A stretch of 64,000 nucleotides of DNA from Thalassococcus sp. S3 (GTDB taxonomy: Bacteria > Pseudomonadota > Alphaproteobacteria > Rhodobacterales > Rhodobacteraceae), in assembly GCF_004216475.1 (NCBI RefSeq), contig NZ_CP022303.1:558001-622000 (forward strand). The letters are read 5' to 3'. The notes under the pieces were generated by a model. That model searched no databases, was not told the DNA's origin, and saw only the letters and a list, made by a program, of their open reading frames with translations. This document shows positions 63,559-64,000 of this stretch, one piece after another; positions within the stretch are counted from its first letter, which is position 1, and every line of letters starts with the position of its first letter. A program made the translations under genes and the position numbers.

Positions 63559-64000
63559 TTAGGTGGTGAGCGCCTCAAACCTTTGGCTGGCGTAGGTCCT
63601 GAATGCAGGCTGCCCCGCGCTGGCGCTCTGTTCAACGAACTGAACGGCGATGTTGTTCCTTGAAGCAACTTCAAGGCCTTCTTCGCGCCCCAGGATCAGC
63701 ATTGCTGTCGACCAGGCGTCAGCCAGCATCGCATCTTCGGCCATCACGGTCGCGGACGCGGTTTTGTGCATGACCGGATAACCGGTTTTCGGATCGATCA
63801 GGTGCGAAAAGCGCTGACCGTCCACTTCGAAATAGTTCCGGTAGTCGCCGGAGGTTGCCAGACCCAGCCCGGACACACCCACAACGCCCATGACGCCCAT
63901 GACGCCGCGATCGGCCGGGTTTGGTGCTTCGATCCCGATCTGCCATGGCAATCCGTCCGGGTTGCGACCGGCGGCATAAAGATCACCACCGATTTCCACC
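63559..64000 (-). CDS. apbE: FAD:protein FMN transferase ApbE (5' part beyond the window)
   Basis: The C-terminal ~147 residues of ApbE, a periplasmic enzyme that attaches FMN covalently to threonine of NqrB/NqrC. The frame is open to the right edge. Landmarks are EIGGDLYAAGR (from the conserved IGGDLYA), LATSGDYRNYFEVDGQRFSH and LIDPKTGYPVMHKTASATVM, with DAMLADAWSTAMLILG near the end. A short tandem repeat of the codon group for Gly-Val-Met gives MGVMGVVGVSG at the loop before LATSGDY, longer than I would expect in ApbE. Followed by nqrM. Confidence 0.92.
   Translation of the reverse strand, partial: VEIGGDLYAAGRNPDGLPWQIGIEAPNPADRGVMGVMGVVGVSGLGLATSGDYRNYFEVDGQRFSHLIDPKTGYPVMHKTASATVMAEDAMLADAWSTAMLILGREEGLEVASRNNIAVQFVEQSASAGQPAFRTYASQRFEALTT

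Noticed and set aside
1..64000. tRNA, rRNA or CRISPR arrays
   Set aside because: No cloverleaf-like sequence, rRNA core or regularly spaced repeat was seen on reading; a dedicated search with tRNAscan-SE, Infernal and a CRISPR finder would settle it.

Overview
The window looks like a chromosomal segment of a marine alphaproteobacterium, most likely of the Rhodobacterales/roseobacter group. The grounds are GC-rich coding DNA with many 1-4 base start/stop overlaps, many ABC and TRAP importers, a histamine/dimethylamine-dehydrogenase-type flavoprotein beside a polyamine importer, a B12-salvage operon with CbiZ, malonate TRAP genes, and ApbE plus an NqrM-like gene at the right edge. This is inference from gene content; no rRNA, tRNA or CRISPR array was seen.

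Layout. 0-2.8 kb: a TctA-type carboxylate permease cut by the left edge, a GntR regulator with what looks like two winged helices, and methylglyoxal synthase. 3.4-4.3 kb: GFA-family and DUF2087 proteins. 4.5-7.2 kb: three adjacent dead genes (VOC, MFS, AraC). 7.4-11.5 kb: a DevBCA-type export system with a divergent TetR regulator and a clear palindromic operator. 12-19 kb: a LysR regulator divergent from a sugar/glycerophosphate-type ABC importer followed by a nucleotide pyrophosphatase/phosphodiesterase-like hydrolase. 19.2-21.9 kb: a dead IS3-family element, then broken type VI secretion (T6SS) accessory genes (DUF2169, DUF4150). 22.2-29.1 kb: a cobalamin-riboswitch-controlled B12 uptake and salvage operon (btuB-btuF-btuC-btuD-cbiZ plus an unidentified gene). 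29.2-34.3 kb: a second, decayed T6SS cargo module (vgrG, ankyrin, lipase, DUF2169 fragment), all broken.

35-46 kb: an amine-use cluster, all on the minus strand: polyamine-type ABC importer, M20 deacylase, a TMADH-family dehydrogenase with an altered substrate pocket, LysR, DUF1028, RidA and a flavin monooxygenase-like enzyme. 46.4-48.6 kb: a secreted DsrE-like protein, an OxyR-like regulator lacking the second redox cysteine, and a divergent 1-Cys peroxiredoxin. 48.6-55 kb: a sulfide/persulfide operon: Crp/Fnr regulator, DUF2892, two YeeE/YedE half-transporters, persulfide dioxygenase, a DUF442-SQR fusion and a SulP transporter. 55-61.6 kb: a complete malonate operon (divergent GntR, TRAP DctPQM, malonyl-CoA decarboxylase, malonyl-CoA synthetase) with a MatR-like operator. 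61.7-64 kb: small hypothetical genes, an NqrM-like gene and the C-terminal part of apbE.

The main themes are import plus first catabolic steps for unusual small molecules (malonate, amines, phosphodiesters, corrinoids), sulfide detoxification, and the remains of two T6SS cargo modules. I did not see a convincing wholly new system. The best candidates for novelty are the DUF442-SQR fusion operon, the amine cluster with its altered active site, the NPP-ABC operon, and the unidentified gene in the B12 operon.
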